Assembly (NCBI RefSeq): GCF_003852425.1
Contig: NZ_QAJN01000004.1
Coordinates: 186,001 to 250,000 of the forward strand
Direction of reading: 5' to 3'
Source: Paucibacter sp. KBW04
Lineage (GTDB): Bacteria; Pseudomonadota; Gammaproteobacteria; Burkholderiales; Burkholderiaceae_C
DNA: 64,000 bases
Part shown: positions 62,926 through 64,000 of the stretch, one piece after another
How the letters are laid out: each line of letters opens with the position of its first letter
How positions within the stretch are numbered: the stretch's first letter is position 1
Position numbers and translations under genes: made by a program
Notes under the pieces: generated by a model
What the model saw: the letters and a program-made list of their open reading frames with translations, nothing else
The model's database searches: none
What the model was told of the DNA's origin: nothing

Positions 62926-64000
62926 TTACTTGCTGCCGGGCAGCTTGCCGTCCACACCCTTGAGGTAGAAGTTGATGCCAGAGAGGAATTTGTCGTCCGC
63001 GACTTCATCCTTTTTCAGCACTTCCTTGCCGTCCTGGCCCAGCAGAGGACCCTTCCAGATGGTGTAGCTACCGTCCTTCAAACCGGCCTTGATCTTCTCG
63101 ACCTCGGCCTTGACTTCCGCCGGCACGGTGTCGGCAATCGATACCAGATCAATCGCGCCTTCCTTGACGCCCCACCAGGAATGCTTGCCCGGGCCGGCCG
63201 TCCACTTGCCGTCCAGCGCCTCACGCACGGTGGCGATGTAGTAGGGCGCCCAGTTGATGACCGCCGAGCCCAGGTGAGCCTTGGGGCCGTAAGCCGTCAT
63301 GTCCGAATCCCAGCCGAAGGCGTACTTGCCGTTCTTCTCGGCCGTCTGCAGCACGGCGCTGGAGTCGGTGTTCTGCATCAGCACATCGGCGCCACCATTG
63401 ATCAGGGTCTGGGCCGCCTCGGTTTCCTGCGGCGGGTCAAACCACTTATTGACCCAGACCACCTTGACCTTGATCTTCGGGTTGCCGGTCTGCGCGCCCA
63501 GGGTGAAGCTATTGATATTGCGGATCACCTCGGGGATGGGGATAGAGCCCACCACGCCCAGGGTGCCGGTCTTGCTCATCTTGCCGGCGATCACGCCCGC
63601 CAGATAAGCGCCCTCATAGGTGCGCGAGTCATAGCTGCGCAGATTGTCGGCCTGCTTGTAGCCGGTGGCATGCTCGAACTTGACGTCCTTGGCGTCCGGC
63701 GCGACCTTGAGCATGGACTCCATATAGCCAAAAGTCGTACCGAAAATCAGCTTATTGCCTTGGCCCACCATATCGCGGAAGACCCGCTCGGCATCGGCCG
63801 CCTCGGGCACTTTCTCGACGAAGGAGGTGGAAATCTTGTCGCCGAACTCCTTCTCCAGCGCCTTGCGGGCGTTGTCGTGGGCAAAGGTCCAACCCCCATC
63901 GCCCACCGGGCCGACATAGGCGAAAGCGATCTTCAGCGGCTCGGCCTTGGCAGGGGCAGCCGAAGCGGCCGAGGCGGGCTGGGCTGTTGCCGCAGCATCT
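62926..64000 (-). CDS. BMP-family ABC transporter substrate-binding protein, C-terminal part
   Basis: The gene enters from the right edge; 358 codons are in the window with no start. An Ala/Pro-rich linker (AAATAQPASAASAAPAKA) is followed by LKIAFAYVGPVGDGGWTFAH, ending with DGKLPGSK. GDGGWTFAHDNARK, GTTFGYMESML, and VNKWFDPPQETEAAQTLINGGADV belong to the basic membrane protein (Bmp/PnrA/YufN) family, periplasmic binders of nucleosides or purines. The partner ATPase and permease would lie outside the window. Signal peptide is out of view. Confidence 0.92.
   Translation of the reverse strand, partial: DAAATAQPASAASAAPAKAEPLKIAFAYVGPVGDGGWTFAHDNARKALEKEFGDKISTSFVEKVPEAADAERVFRDMVGQGNKLIFGTTFGYMESMLKVAPDAKDVKFEHATGYKQADNLRSYDSRTYEGAYLAGVIAGKMSKTGTLGVVGSIPIPEVIRNINSFTLGAQTGNPKIKVKVVWVNKWFDPPQETEAAQTLINGGADVLMQNTDSSAVLQTAEKNGKYAFGWDSDMTAYGPKAHLGSAVINWAPYYIATVREALDGKWTAGPGKHSWWGVKEGAIDLVSIADTVPAEVKAEVEKIKAGLKDGSYTIWKGPLLGQDGKEVLKKDEVADDKFLSGINFYLKGVDGKLPGSK

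Overview
The window looks like chromosomal DNA from a high-GC betaproteobacterium of the order Burkholderiales (Roseateles/Paucibacter/Sphaerotilaceae-like). This is inferred from gene content: a tandem cyanophycin synthetase locus with its DUF1854/ABC transporter partner, a PEP-CTERM protein, aceK next to leucine-degradation genes, and many signalling proteins. No rRNA, tRNA, CRISPR array, phage or intact insertion sequence was recognised.

Layout. 1-3.5 kb: a branched-chain-amino-acid-type ABC importer (permease fragment, LivF, LivG, binding protein), with a 2 x 140-base inverted repeat between livG and the binding-protein gene. The binding-protein gene has a good -24/-12 sigma-54 promoter and lies downstream of a PAS/sigma-54 activator gene (3.7-5.2 kb). 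5.3-9.5 kb: malonyl-CoA synthetase, a tiny Cys-rich protein, a chemoreceptor and a DsbA-fold isomerase. 9.8-12.5 kb: glycogen synthesis (glgC-glgA). 12.7-18.1 kb: a three-gene signalling cluster (hybrid kinase, CheR, receiver-kinase). 18.1-24.6 kb: acyl-CoA dehydrogenase, SDR, a 1241-residue SARP/AAA regulator and a small membrane protein.

24.9-31.5 kb: a tightly coupled operon of a porin-like protein, a PstS-like protein, a SpoIIE phosphatase, an RsbW-like kinase, a STAS protein and an NCS2 permease. The permease has an extra cytoplasmic domain that I read as a degenerate GHKL fold. This looks like a partner-switching module wired to a transporter. 31.6-35.1 kb: serine hydrolase, GNAT, uridine kinase, a thiolase gene remnant and a MAPEG protein. 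35.1-38.4 kb: a nicotinamide salvage operon (prs-nadV-nrtR) with a palindromic operator candidate.

38.4-41.2 kb: a lower-GC island of repeats and one orphan gene, a GHKL (MORC/Hsp90-like) ATPase fused to a PD-(D/E)XK nuclease-like end, which is a good single-gene defence candidate. 41.4-47.9 kb: a six-gene run (ivd, PLP dehydratase, GNAT, carbonic anhydrase, aceK, thiolase) below a perfect 20-base palindrome and ended by a strong terminator. 48.2-54.2 kb: NhaR-like LysR, YccA, SbtA-type bicarbonate transporter, LytS/LytTR two-component pair, DUF4386 and DUF1854 proteins. 54.2-61.6 kb: cyanophycin-associated ABC transporter, divergent from two cyanophycin synthetases, the first with a lost Mur-ligase P-loop. 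61.9-64 kb: a PEP-CTERM protein and a BMP-family binding protein cut by the window end.

A family of interspersed repeats (core GGGTCAGGTCTTGCCTTT) occurs four times, clustered around the accessory stretches. Start sites were chosen by family alignment and visible Shine-Dalgarno sequences. All function calls are from recognised motifs, not database searches.
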